Positions 1 to 7,384 of a DNA stretch of 37,801 nt are shown one piece after another. Within the stretch, counting starts at the first letter, position 1. Every line of letters starts with the position of its first letter. The translations under genes and the position numbers were made by a program. This DNA is from Acidimangrovimonas sediminis (GTDB taxonomy: Bacteria; Pseudomonadota; Alphaproteobacteria; Rhodobacterales; Rhodobacteraceae), in the NCBI RefSeq assembly GCF_002871005.1, contig NZ_PHSN01000037.1, positions 1 to 37,801 of the forward strand. Direction: 5' to 3'. Below the pieces are notes generated by a model, which worked only from the letters and a program-made list of their open reading frames with translations, made no database searches and had not been told where the DNA came from.

Positions 1-75
1 TGGGCCGCATGCGATGGTGTGAGGCGGGGGGGCCAGAGCTCGTATCGTATAGCTTGCGGCTGTTCGGAGCAGGAA

Positions 76-140
76 GCGGAAGCGCCTCAGTGGCGTGGTG
101 AAGAGAGACGCTTCCGCAGTGAAGGCAATTGAGTGACCTT
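76..140. repeat. Composite inverted-repeat element, copy 1
   Basis: Left arm GCGGAAGCGCC (76-86) and right arm CGCTTCCGC (109-117) are inverted repeats. They are followed by GTGAAGG and, 13 bases later, CCTT, which forms a second smaller GAAGG/CCTT dyad. The same two-part architecture recurs twice downstream, so it is a dispersed element and not a chance palindrome. No associated transposase is visible. Confidence 0.7.
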
Positions 141-395
141 CACATCGTCGACCTAGGCTTCCGAAAGCACCCGGCAAGCGTTGCGCCGTCAGATGACGGT
201 ATTTCGCTCAGACTCCTGGACATGCGTTTGGTCCGGAGACCTGTTCGCGGGCCAGGCATGGCTGTTTCCTGTACGGCGACGGAGTGTTGCCTTGTCACCC
301 CCCGACCCCGGTGATAGCGAAATTTCCTCTTCATGGGCGCCTGATAGCCCATGTCGGGCGGGGTTGTTGTCCCCCAAGAAGCAATAGCCTCGTGG

Positions 396-441
396 CCGGT
401 AGCGGCGGGTACCATGCCCAGAACCCGCCCGCCGCTGCCGG
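396..441. repeat. Long inverted repeat (hairpin)
   Basis: CCGGTAGCGGCGGG (396-409) is complementary to CCCGCCGCTGCCGG (428-441) with a single G-T wobble, giving a 14-bp stem and an 18-base loop. It lies just before copy 2 of the composite element. No T-tract follows, so a simple intrinsic terminator is not supported. Confidence 0.55.
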
Positions 442-459
442 TCGTAAACAAAGGGAAGT

Positions 460-528
460 GCGGAAGCGCCCGCGAGTCCTTTGGGGAAGGTTCAAGGCGC
501 TTCCGCGGTGAAGGGATCGGACATCCTT
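460..528. repeat. Composite inverted-repeat element, copy 2
   Basis: GCGGAAGCGCC (460-470) pairs with GGCGCTTCCGC (496-506), a perfect 11-bp stem. It is followed by GGTGAAGGG and a downstream ATCCTT that repeats the second dyad of copy 1. The spacing between the arms is a little longer than in copies 1 and 3. Confidence 0.7.
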
Positions 529-633
529 CGCCCGCCAAGGTAGAACGGCAGGGCGGGCGCCGCAAATTTCGCAAGGTAGTGTCGGCTGCTTCCTGCCCAC
601 ATGCTGGCTCCGTTATAGATCACTGGAGAGGCT

Positions 634-699
634 GCGGAAGCGCCTGGGGCGCTTTGGCTCTCGTTGACGCTTCCGCAATGAAGGCAGTCGGCTCACCTT
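634..699. repeat. Composite inverted-repeat element, copy 3
   Basis: GCGGAAGCGCC (634-644) pairs with CGCTTCCGC (668-676), followed by AATGAAGG and then CACCTTC. The arms match copy 1 closely, and the sequence between the arms has diverged, as expected if the arms are the conserved or structural part. Confidence 0.7.
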
Positions 700-789
700 C
701 CCCCATGCCCTAGCCCTCCGAGCCTCGTGCCGCAATCGGCAGCGCTCCTGGAGGCGGCAAGCCGCTCAGATGCCAGTTCGCGGGCCCGT

Positions 790-849
790 CTTGAAGGTCG
801 CCTTCAATCCGGCTTTAACGCACCCTTCACCGGTCCCTTCCGGCCCCCG
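790..849. repeat. Array of five 12-bp TTCAA/TTGAA-type units
   Basis: Five consecutive 12-base units can be read: CTTGAAGGTCGC, CTTCAATCCGGC, TTTAACGCACCC, TTCACCGGTCCC and TTCCGGCCCCCG. They are degenerate copies of a TTNAA core followed by a C-rich tail. The same 12-base periodicity is seen inside three prophage genes (near 5976, 10655 and 36470), which makes chance less likely. Here the array sits in sequence with no supported gene. Confidence 0.5.
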
Positions 850-1210
850 TCGCCAAAAACGCTCTGCTGCAGGTTTCCGTGTCAAACTCTGCAAGAACCG
901 GTGGCGAGCCACACACAACCTGTACGTTGACACCTATTCCTGCAGTGAGGGTGGAAGTGCCCGGAGCATCGTGGAAGATCCCGGAAGGCCCGCAAAATAA
1001 GGCCTCTGGAAGGGGACGCACTCAGTGAACGTCATGCGCCATATGGCATACAGGAATGGCCAAATGCCTCTAGGAGCTGCCTACTGCGCCCTCAGCCGCA
1101 CCGTCAGCCGAGAGAGCCCGCACAGCCTGTAACCCATTGTGGTTTATGGGCCAAATCGCAACGAGCGGAGCTTCCGGGCCGATTTTGGCGACCTGAGACA
1201 CCCTCCGAAC

Positions 1211-1247
1211 TGGGAAATCGCGCGCCAAGTTCGCTTTGGATTTCCCA
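1211..1247. promoter_or_regulatory. Nested hairpin upstream of the GHKL operon
   Basis: TGGGAAATC (1211-1219) pairs with GATTTCCCA (1239-1247), and CCAA/TTGG can pair inside. It lies about 190 bases before the GHKL ATPase start and directly before an AT-rich stretch. It could be an operator or leader structure for that operon; no function is shown. Confidence 0.3.
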
Positions 1248-1433
1248 CTTCGCGATTACATAAGCATAAACAACTAGATAGGTACTCTTGGCGGGTCTCT
1301 TTGTGCGAAGCAAACCGGGAAGCGATTTCCCCGAACAGGTGCCAGGTAGTGGTAGGTAATGGAAACTCGTGGATGGACGCGTCCGTGACGACACGATAGC
1401 TTCAATGACGGTCGCGTGAAGTAGGTTGATCTC

Positions 1434-2951
1434 ATGAGTAAAATTCCCAGCCCGCCAAAGAGAAGTTGGCGAGTTGAAGATATTGACCAACTGCTTTCAT
1501 ATGATCGTGTCGGCAACAGTGAGTTCCTCGAACGGGCAAGGATAACAGCGTTCCTTCGACGCCGCTGGATTTCCGGCAATGATCGCCTGCGCCAAGCTTC
1601 ATCTAAGCAGAGACATGCAATTCTATCGCGAAGGCAGCACGGAAAGGCTCTTGCACGAAAAGTGATTGTCGCAGCAAAGCGCGGCCAACTCCCTGAGAAA
1701 GCGGTAAGAAACATCCACAGAGAACTTCTGCTAGGCAGCTATAAACCTTCCGTTCTTCTAGGCGGCTTAGTCAAAAACAGGGAGAAGGCTTGGCTGAGCG
1801 TTCCTAAGCGCATCAAAGTTAGGCAATCTCAACAGGTTACGGTCTCAAACTTTTCGTTCCTCGAGAACCCATCAGCGACGATCAAAACCCTGGCGAGTAT
1901 TGCAAATTCGGAAGCACAATGCCTCGCCGCATCTATCGATTTCACGGACGAGCATTGCTTGGACATCGGACCTTGGCTCGTGCTTTCCGTTATGAGACAG
2001 GACATGCTGCCCATCTTTGTCGGCGGAGCGATCTCCAACTCAATGTCCAAAGTCATGGCGGCGCTACGCTTGGACGAAACTCTGAGTATGCAGGTCCTTC
2101 CAGTATGGTCAGGCAAACAGGACATTTGGGCATTTCCTGTCAAACAGAGGCGCCCTCCGGGCACCTCTACCAGCCCAACGCTACAGTTAGAACCGCAAAC
2201 CAAGGAGAAGACCGGAGACGAGCTCTGCGACGCGATCGACGAGTGGCTCGCCACTTGTGTGCAACAGGAACTCTCTCGCGTGGGGCGGCGACTGGTTAAA
2301 ACGATCGTTGGTGAAACACTCGACAATGCAGAGAGGCACAGCAACCCTATACAGTTTCCAGACGACGGAGACTGGATGGTGTCCGGCATGACCGTGCGTA
2401 GGGGCCCGGATAACTCCCCAAGCTTCCAGTGTCAGCTCGCCTTCTTAAGTGTTGGTTCATCGGTCGCTGAGACGATTGATACATGTCCTAGCGAGATCAA
2501 AGATCGGATGGATCGGTATGTACGCGCTCATCGCGGCGCTTTCGTCAACAAGCAGCTTGCATCTGAGCATTTGAAAACTATCTTCGCGCTGCAGCCAGGA
2601 GTGTCGAGAGATCCGGAAGCCGTTGAACGTGGCAGCGGCGGTACGGGGTTCAGCGACATCCTAAGGCTGTTTGCTGACCTTGCCGGGATCGAATCAGAAA
2701 CGAGCAAGGCTAAGCTAGCGATTGTGTCTGGAAGAACCTGCATCCACATTGGCTTCCCCCTTGTGCGCAGCAACATGTGGAAGTTTGGTACTCCTGGAGA
2801 AATATGGTTCAATGAGGCCAACAGCGAGAGTGAACCTCCGGATAAACGCTTCGTCATCGGCCTTGATGAAGAGTTCAAGGGCACACTAGTTACTATGGCG
2901 TTCACGTTGAACAGAGAGTATTTGGAGCGAACTGCCAATGGCACAGGTTGA
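1434..2951 (+). CDS. GHKL-type ATPase with STAS-like segment, first gene of a three-gene module
   Basis: This 505-aa protein has a C-terminal histidine-kinase-like (GHKL) ATP-binding fold: an N-box GETLDNAERHS at about residues 293-303 and a glycine lid RGSGGTGF at about 399-406 followed by an amphipathic helix. The G1 position reads LSVGSS instead of the usual DxGxG, so the adenine-contacting Asp may be missing. There is no phospho-acceptor His domain, transmembrane segment or receiver. Residues about 165-220 (AASIDF...LVLSVMR) look like a STAS fold. The basic N-terminal 110 residues are not recognised. The gene overlaps the next by 14 bases. Base composition is clearly less GC-rich than the prophage, suggesting separate acquisition. 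By analogy with SpoIIAB/RsbW it may be an anti-sigma-like kinase; that is inference. Confidence 0.75.
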   Translation: MSKIPSPPKRSWRVEDIDQLLSYDRVGNSEFLERARITAFLRRRWISGNDRLRQASSKQRHAILSRRQHGKALARKVIVAAKRGQLPEKAVRNIHRELLLGSYKPSVLLGGLVKNREKAWLSVPKRIKVRQSQQVTVSNFSFLENPSATIKTLASIANSEAQCLAASIDFTDEHCLDIGPWLVLSVMRQDMLPIFVGGAISNSMSKVMAALRLDETLSMQVLPVWSGKQDIWAFPVKQRRPPGTSTSPTLQLEPQTKEKTGDELCDAIDEWLATCVQQELSRVGRRLVKTIVGETLDNAERHSNPIQFPDDGDWMVSGMTVRRGPDNSPSFQCQLAFLSVGSSVAETIDTCPSEIKDRMDRYVRAHRGAFVNKQLASEHLKTIFALQPGVSRDPEAVERGSGGTGFSDILRLFADLAGIESETSKAKLAIVSGRTCIHIGFPLVRSNMWKFGTPGEIWFNEANSESEPPDKRFVIGLDEEFKGTLVTMAFTLNREYLERTANGTG

Positions 2952-3285
2952 TCTTAAAGATCTGACGCGTGGTGAGGTAAGGATGCTTACCGGTCAACCA
3001 CGTGGGTTCAACGCGCGCAAGCACTATCATATGGATGATCTCGACCTGTCGGACGAGCCGGTGACTATTGTTGCTCCAGAGGACCTTGACACTGTAACGC
3101 CATCCTTTGTCCAAGGCTTTTTGGCAACATCACTGCGAAGCTTGGGCGAGGAGAAGTTCCGCACGAAGTTCAATTTCGACCGTCTGCCAAGCCTTTTGCA
3201 GGATGACTTCCGTCTTGGGATAGAGAGAGTCGTCTGGTTGGGCACTTCCGGCCGAAGCAAGAAGTTTCCGCCAGCGAAAAGATGA
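2938..3285 (+). CDS. STAS-like protein (DUF4325 type)
   Basis: This 115-aa protein starts inside the end of the ATPase gene, implying translational coupling. The core ...IVAPEDLDTVTPSFVQGFLATSL... (about residues 43-69) matches the pattern of STAS-like DUF4325 proteins: a strand, the conserved TPSF turn and a helix, the layout of anti-anti-sigma factors. Such proteins are found next to GHKL ATPases in bacteria, so the pair may form a kinase/antagonist partnership. The usual phospho-acceptor position would be a Ser or Thr in the TPSF region (seen), but its phosphorylation is inference. Confidence 0.7.
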   Translation: MAQVDLKDLTRGEVRMLTGQPRGFNARKHYHMDDLDLSDEPVTIVAPEDLDTVTPSFVQGFLATSLRSLGEEKFRTKFNFDRLPSLLQDDFRLGIERVVWLGTSGRSKKFPPAKR

Positions 3286-3767
3286 CTGCCGATAGCGTCG
3301 CGGCATGGACTGGTGCTGTTGGCAGTATCGTGGCTGTCTTTGGGCTCATCACCCAGGCAGTTTGGACGAGCAGGCAACTCTCGCAAGTTAACGCCTTGGC
3401 GAGGTTCCAGTCTGCAGTCGATGGTCCTGTCACTCTTGCAATTCAAAAGCTTGACGAGTTCGAGGGTGGGGTGCACGACTTAATTCGTGGCCGCCAAAAT
3501 GCGAGCGTTGACGGGGTCTTCTCGGAAGGCGTCAGAGTAAACAGGGCTGTCAACACTGCCGCGTCGAGCGCAGCTCGCTTCGATGTAAAGGTAATGGCTC
3601 GATGGTATGATCTCGACACATCATACTTCGAGGAGCTTTTTGACAGCCTTAGGGAAGAGAACAAAGCTGAAATTTGCGAAAGACTAATCAAGGAGATCGA
3701 TCGAGTCAGGCGTCTTGCGCAAGACCTCCTTGCAGACAGCAGGAACATCGCAGAAGGCCGCAAGTAA
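3282..3767 (+). CDS. Membrane-anchored coiled protein, third gene of the module
   Basis: The gene is 161 codons long and overlaps the STAS-like gene by four bases (ATGA). Residues about 5-28 (SVAAWTGAVGSIVAVFGLITQAVW) form one hydrophobic segment near the N-terminus. The rest is soluble, charged and largely helical, ending in a Glu/Arg/Leu-rich stretch suggestive of a coiled coil. No enzyme motif is recognisable. Strict coupling to the ATPase/STAS pair suggests it is the membrane-bound sensor or effector of the same module. It could equally be a structural anchor; the sequence does not decide. Confidence 0.7.
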   Translation: MTADSVAAWTGAVGSIVAVFGLITQAVWTSRQLSQVNALARFQSAVDGPVTLAIQKLDEFEGGVHDLIRGRQNASVDGVFSEGVRVNRAVNTAASSAARFDVKVMARWYDLDTSYFEELFDSLREENKAEICERLIKEIDRVRRLAQDLLADSRNIAEGRK

Positions 3768-3798
3768 GCTAGCGTTTGAGCTTGTAAGGATTGATGAC

Positions 3799-4143
3799 AT
3801 GAAAGCTTGGATCATCAAGTGGGCATGGATTGGCGATCACGCGGCTGTCGACAAGCCGATCATCTGTGTCCTAAGCGCCCATCGTTCCCCCAAGAAGGTT
3901 AGGGAATTTGTAGAGCTGTATTACGCCAGCCAGAGCTACTCGATCGCAGAGCAGATGGGCCAAGCAGACTACAACAACCCGTCCCCCAACCCCTACCCAG
4001 CAGAATTTCAGTCAGTTGAAGGCGTGCGCCACGAAGGCTTCATTACCTGCGGCCACAATCCTTGGATCGAAGCATTTGTCGCCGATGGCGTTTGCATTGA
4101 CGAGGCGTCCGGCAAGATCCTGTGGGAGGGAGTACAGCTGTAG
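3799..4143 (+). CDS. Hypothetical protein, 114 aa, downstream of the GHKL module
   Basis: I chose the ATG at 3799 because GTAAGGATTG lies just upstream; a longer frame back to 3715 would overlap the previous gene and lacks such a site. The protein begins MKAWIIKWAWIGDHAAVDKPI and contains ...CVLSAHRSPKKVREFVELYYASQSYSIAEQM..., followed by a Pro/Asn-rich stretch. No domain is recognised, and there is no signal peptide or membrane segment. It is separated from the three-gene module by about 30 bases on the same strand and shares its lower GC content, so it may be a fourth member. It is the last gene before the minus-strand phage-like cassette. Confidence 0.6.
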   Translation: MKAWIIKWAWIGDHAAVDKPIICVLSAHRSPKKVREFVELYYASQSYSIAEQMGQADYNNPSPNPYPAEFQSVEGVRHEGFITCGHNPWIEAFVADGVCIDEASGKILWEGVQL

Positions 4144-4244
4144 CGAGATCTCGACTTCGGCGGCCGTGGCGGATTTTGGGTGGAGCACTATTCGCGCTCG
4201 GCACTCGAATCCGACTTGGCTTGTAGCCGCCCGGAAGTCGGTGC

Positions 4245-4874
4245 CTACGAGCCCGAACCGTCACTCTCGACCAGCACCAGATCATCGTCGTCCAGCGGCC
4301 GCTGAAGCTCGCGCGCGGTCTCGAAAGGGGCTGAAAGCCATGCCTCCCACTCCGCGGGCTTGGTCAGGATCACCGGCATCGCCTTGGGGTGAAACGCCTT
4401 GACCACTGCGTTCGGCGGGCAGGTGAGGAAGGCGAATAGATCGTCCTCCGTCTCGCCGTCCTTCACCTTGCGAACCGAGTGCCAGCCCCGCGTCTCGATG
4501 CCCGCGAAGAACATCGTCATGCCGGGATCCGCAGGACCAAACCACTGATTACCGCCCTTCACCGGCTCCGCGAACGACGTGACCGGCACAAGACAGCGAT
4601 GCGCCGGCCCCAGCCAGCGCCGCCAATGCGACGAGGACAGGTTGCGGACGTTGGTGACCCCAGGGTCCCGCTGGGTCTTCAGCGCAAATGATGGCGACGG
4701 CATGCCCCAACGGACCTTCGCCAGCTCCAGGCCATCTCCCGCATGCCGTATAATCGGCGCCATCTGGTCCGGATAAAAGGTGCCGGGCCCGAGGTTGCCA
4801 GCCTTGTCAGAAAGGTCCGGGAACAGGCGCCGCATCGCCTCCTGGCTGGTCGTGCTGGAATAGAGGTTGCACAT
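4245..4874 (-). CDS. yedK: SRAP-family protein (YedK/HMCES-like abasic-site shield)
   Basis: SRAP proteins cross-link to abasic sites in single-stranded DNA through Cys2 and protect them. All family hallmarks are visible in this 209-aa protein: Cys2 right after the initiator Met (MCNLY), Asn75 in TNVRNL, Glu103 in SFAEP, and His162 in FHPKAMPVIL. The length is typical. It is the last gene of a minus-strand operon after a zinc-finger-like gene (three bases between stop and start) and a Dam-like methyltransferase. Many phages carry SRAP genes, consistent with protecting replicating phage DNA. Its presence in the same transcript as a methyltransferase suggests DNA handling of the incoming or replicating phage genome, which is inference. 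Confidence 0.9.
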   Translation of the reverse strand: MCNLYSSTTSQEAMRRLFPDLSDKAGNLGPGTFYPDQMAPIIRHAGDGLELAKVRWGMPSPSFALKTQRDPGVTNVRNLSSSHWRRWLGPAHRCLVPVTSFAEPVKGGNQWFGPADPGMTMFFAGIETRGWHSVRKVKDGETEDDLFAFLTCPPNAVVKAFHPKAMPVILTKPAEWEAWLSAPFETARELQRPLDDDDLVLVESDGSGS

Positions 4875-4877
4875 GCT

Positions 4878-5189
4878 TCAGGCCCTCTCGTCGCGCCATA
4901 TCCAACGCACAACCTGTCCGACCGGCCGCCGCACGGTCAAGCCTGCGAGTGTGCTCGGCGCCGGCACGCGCCAGGTCACGTCAATCTCCGAGGTGCGGCA
5001 GCGGGAGCAGGGAAAAGGCGCCTGGTGAAGCGGGAAGTCCGGGCCGAGGACCTTGAGCAAGTCGGCAGCCCAGAAGTTGGTCTTTCGGCGGCAAAGCGGA
5101 CAGCGCACCGTGATCAGCATCCCCTGCCGAGCCGCATCAGCCAGACGCATTGCGCGGAAAGGGTTCGCGGAGGGGCGCGGGACGGGCAT
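4878..5189 (-). CDS. Small Cys-rich (zinc-finger-like) protein
   Basis: This 103-aa protein contains two CxxC pairs, RCPLCRR at about residues 29-35 and PCSRCR at about 60-65, spaced as in a zinc ribbon. The C-terminal part is Val/Arg-rich and ends VRWIWRDERA. It is preceded by the methyltransferase stop (nine bases) and followed after three bases by the SRAP gene, so the three are surely co-transcribed. The function is unknown; zinc-ribbon binding of DNA or of the neighbouring methyltransferase is a guess. Confidence 0.7.
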   Translation of the reverse strand: MPVPRPSANPFRAMRLADAARQGMLITVRCPLCRRKTNFWAADLLKVLGPDFPLHQAPFPCSRCRTSEIDVTWRVPAPSTLAGLTVRRPVGQVVRWIWRDERA

Positions 5190-5198
5190 GACTGATCG

Positions 5199-6068
5199 TT
5201 ACCCCCCGGACACAAGCAGTTCGGCCCGAGCGCCTGAGCGGTCGTCGGCTTTGCCAACGGTGTAGGTCGTCTTCACCTCTTCGACCGAGAACCGGCCGAA
5301 GATCTCCCGCACCTCGGGCACATCGTTGATCGACAGCAGGAACTGCCCGCGGATCCCTGCGAGCTGCGCGGCCATCCTGGTGAAATCTTCCCTGCCGAAC
5401 ATCGCCTTGCCGTAGTCGGTTTCGCAGCCCCAGTAGGGCGGATCGAGATAGAAGAGCGTACCCGGCCCGTCGTAGCGGGTGATGAATTCCGACCAGTCCA
5501 GGCACTCGATCACGACGCCCGCCAGGCGGCTGTGAAGATCCTCGAGCATCGGCTCGAGCGTTGTCAGGTTGAATCGGCCGGGCCGATCCTTGGCCACGCC
5601 GAAGTTCCGCCCCGACACCTTGCCGCCAAATGCGGTGCGCTGGAGATAGAGGAAACGCGCCGCCCGCTCGAGGTCGGTCAACGTCTCGGGATCGGTCGAG
5701 ACCAGGCGGTTGAACTCCGCCCTGGTCGTCAGCTGAAACCGCAGCACCTCGAGGAACTGTGGATAGTGGCGCTGCAGGATCCGGAACAGGTTCGAAACGT
5801 CGCGCCCCCGGTCGTTGATCACCTCGCACCGCGGCTGGTTGGCACGACGCAGGAAAACGCCGCCCATACCCACGAAGGGCTCGCCATAAGTGGTGTGCGG
5901 GATCGCTTCGATCCGGGCGCAGATGCGTCTCGCCAGGTTGCGCTTTCCGCCCAGCCAGGGCGCAGCCGGCCGGACGGGTTCAACGGGTGTTAAGGGGGTG
6001 TTCAATGGGGTGTTCCTGACTCGTGTTGAGACAGGAACATAACAGGAACAAATCTGAGTTTCAGTCAA
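5199..6068 (-). CDS. Dam-like (D12 class) DNA adenine N6-methyltransferase
   Basis: The protein carries the two diagnostic motifs of alpha-class N6-adenine methyltransferases: the SAM-binding FVGMGG (about residues 65-70, after PWLGGK at 37-42) and the catalytic DPPY (about 209-212). This order is the D12/Dam class. No restriction endonuclease is adjacent, so it is probably an orphan phage methyltransferase used for self-modification or regulation. The start is uncertain: the longest frame begins at a TTG at 6068 with a weak ribosome site. Residues about 19-32 (RNTPLNTPLTPVEP) form a low-complexity stretch produced by a 12-bp repeat array in the DNA and are probably not part of the fold. It is the first gene of the operon with the zinc-finger-like and SRAP genes. 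Confidence 0.88.
   Translation of the reverse strand: MTETQICSCYVPVSTRVRNTPLNTPLTPVEPVRPAAPWLGGKRNLARRICARIEAIPHTTYGEPFVGMGGVFLRRANQPRCEVINDRGRDVSNLFRILQRHYPQFLEVLRFQLTTRAEFNRLVSTDPETLTDLERAARFLYLQRTAFGGKVSGRNFGVAKDRPGRFNLTTLEPMLEDLHSRLAGVVIECLDWSEFITRYDGPGTLFYLDPPYWGCETDYGKAMFGREDFTRMAAQLAGIRGQFLLSINDVPEVREIFGRFSVEEVKTTYTVGKADDRSGARAELLVSGG
5976..6016 (-). repeat. TTGAA-type iterated units inside the methyltransferase 5' end
   Basis: On the plus strand this reads TTCAACGGGTG, TTAAGGGGGTG and TTCAATGGGGTG in succession, i.e. units of 11-12 bases with a TTNAA core and a G-rich tail. The encoded peptide is a short NTPLNTPL-type repeat outside the methyltransferase core. The units resemble those at 790-849, 10655-10696 and 36470-36500. 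Confidence 0.5.
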
Positions 6069-6122
6069 AATCTGGTTCCCGCTCGCCCAGACCGCATCTT
6101 CAGTGCGGCCCTAGCTGAAAGC

Positions 6123-6422
6123 CTAGCGCAACATGCCGTCTCTGCGGATCCGGTCGACAAGCACGCCCAGCGCTTCGATCAGGGTTTCACTGTTCAGGAG
6201 GGAGGCCTCGGCCGAGGCAGCACGCGTGGCTGCGTCCTGCAACTCCTTCAGGATCAGCCCTCTGGTCAATGGCAGCTGGTCTTCGAGTTCGCCGAGCAAC
6301 TGGACCAGGGACCGCTCCACCTCGCTCACCTGCTGCGCCATCTCGGAACCCAGGGCGCGCAGTGATGCTGTCTCCGCCTCGATTTCCCTGATCACATCGA
6401 ACAGGGAGGAACATCGGGTCAT
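6123..6422 (-). CDS. Hypothetical helical protein, 99 aa
   Basis: The protein is almost entirely charged and helical, with heptad-like spacing of Leu/Ile/Val from residue 5 to 60 (LFDVIREIEAETASLRALGSEM...), which suggests a coiled-coil dimer. No domain is recognised. AAGGGAG precedes the ATG at a good distance, supporting the start. It is transcribed toward the methyltransferase operon, with about 55 bases between its stop and the longest methyltransferase frame, so the two may share a transcript. Confidence 0.65.
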   Translation of the reverse strand: MTRCSSLFDVIREIEAETASLRALGSEMAQQVSEVERSLVQLLGELEDQLPLTRGLILKELQDAATRAASAEASLLNSETLIEALGVLVDRIRRDGMLR

Positions 6423-6660
6423 CTTGCGACTCCCTTGGGCCCAGCCCCACAGCTGCCCGACTACTTAGCATGTGTAGCGATCACCTGCCGGGAGGCCTGA
6501 TGCGCGGCGGCGGTTTCTTGCCACCCCGCGATCGAATGGATCGCTGCTCCCGTCGATTTCAACGGCTTACCGGAACCCGCAGTCCTCAGCCAAGTTGATC
6601 TGCATGTCGATGCCGGGCCTCCTCACGGCCTTCGCTTGAGCCCGGAAGAAGGAACTGATC

Positions 6661-6906
6661 ATGGCCGACGCAATCCACTTCGACGCTGACCTGCATGAAT
6701 TTCTGACAGAAGCGGTAGAGCTGAATTTTCTCGACACCAGGGAGAACGCGGAGGAGATCGCTGTGGCCATGCTCGTCGTGTCAAAGGGCTATGGTGCCCT
6801 CACTGAGCACCAGCAGGACCTGTTCCTGCACTCCGTGATACCGGCGATGAAGGCATCGGTAGGAGGGCAGCGGGTGAGCGAAAAGCTTCTCTGGTTAGAC
6901 ACCTAA
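6661..6906 (+). CDS. Hypothetical protein, 81 aa
   Basis: An AAGGA ribosome site lies seven bases before the ATG. The protein ([20 protein letters not shown]...) is acidic and helical, with no membrane segment or known motif. It is a lone plus-strand gene in a minus-strand block and its last 12 bases overlap the end of the convergent zinc-finger/YbjQ gene. The upstream gap (6423-6660) contains GCGATC/GATCGC inverted repeats at 6528-6544 and otherwise nothing I can assign. Confidence 0.6.
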   Translation: MADAIHFDADLHEFLTEAVELNFLDTRENAEEIAVAMLVVSKGYGALTEHQQDLFLHSVIPAMKASVGGQRVSEKLLWLDT

Positions 6907-7380
6907 CTTCACGGCCGTCCCAGAGGCGACCAGCAGCATCATGCTTTTCCCGCCCCCCGAGATCTCGCTGTAGTCGAGGTCGACGGCGATCACCGCATTG
7001 GCGCCGAGTTCGGCCGCCTCGCGCTTCAGCTCGTTCAGGACGGATTTTCGCGCGGCGCGCAGTTCGTCCTGCATGCTCTTGTTCCGGCCACCGACGACGT
7101 CGCGCCAAGCCGCACCAATGTCGCGGAAGATGTTCATCCCCAGCACTGCCTCGGCCGAGATCACCTCGATCCGCTCGGCGATCGGCTCGGAGAGGTGGGT
7201 TTCGGTGGTGACGAGCATGTTAGAAATTGTCTGTGCAATATCAGCACGCCTCGCCGCCCCCTGCGCCCGGGCTTCCGCTGCGTCACGCTTGTAGTCCAGC
7301 AAGCAATGCTCGCAGAGCCCCTCGTGCAGATCGAGGGTCAGAACCATGTCACCGCATTTCCGACATTTTGCCCTGAACAC
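6895..7380 (-). CDS. Zinc-ribbon plus YbjQ-like (DUF74) protein
   Basis: The start is set at a GTG at 7380, because GGAG lies about eight bases upstream, overlapping the end of the repressor gene; longer frames run into the repressor. The 161-aa product begins with a treble-clef/zinc-ribbon pattern (CRKC...CEHC, about residues 5-27). It ends with a YbjQ-type domain, recognisable from [32 protein letters not shown] and [17 protein letters not shown]. YbjQ proteins form pentamers of unknown function and have been called heavy-metal-binding. Directly downstream of the repressor, it is probably expressed in the lysogen, so it may be a conversion gene. Confidence 0.85.
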   Translation of the reverse strand: MFRAKCRKCGDMVLTLDLHEGLCEHCLLDYKRDAAEARAQGAARRADIAQTISNMLVTTETHLSEPIAERIEVISAEAVLGMNIFRDIGAAWRDVVGGRNKSMQDELRAARKSVLNELKREAAELGANAVIAVDLDYSEISGGGKSMMLLVASGTAVKLGV

Positions 7381-7384
7381 CGAA

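Larger units (their letters stand above)
1..1433. other. Repeat-rich region without a convincing gene
   Basis: No open frame here has a good ribosome-binding site, recognisable protein content and consistent neighbours. The short frames present look like GC-driven accidental openings. What the stretch does hold is structure: three copies of a composite inverted repeat (76-140, 460-528, 634-699), a long hairpin (396-441), an array of 12-bp units (790-849) and a nested hairpin at 1211-1247. The part from about 1240 to 1290 is AT-rich compared with its surroundings and lies upstream of the GHKL operon, so it may contain that operon's promoter, but I cannot assign boxes. No tRNA cloverleaf or rRNA was seen. 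Confidence 0.6.

Noticed and set aside
1104-1714. Minus-strand frames of 128 and 146 codons upstream of and overlapping the GHKL gene
   Set aside because: They overlap the well-supported ATPase start and lack ribosome sites or recognisable content.
4144-4153. CGAGATCTCG palindrome as the prophage left end
   Set aside because: A 10-bp palindrome alone is not a Mu-type end; no repeated transposase sites or 5-bp duplication could be shown.
5199-6068. A complete restriction-modification system
   Set aside because: No endonuclease gene is adjacent; the neighbours are a small Cys-rich protein and SRAP.
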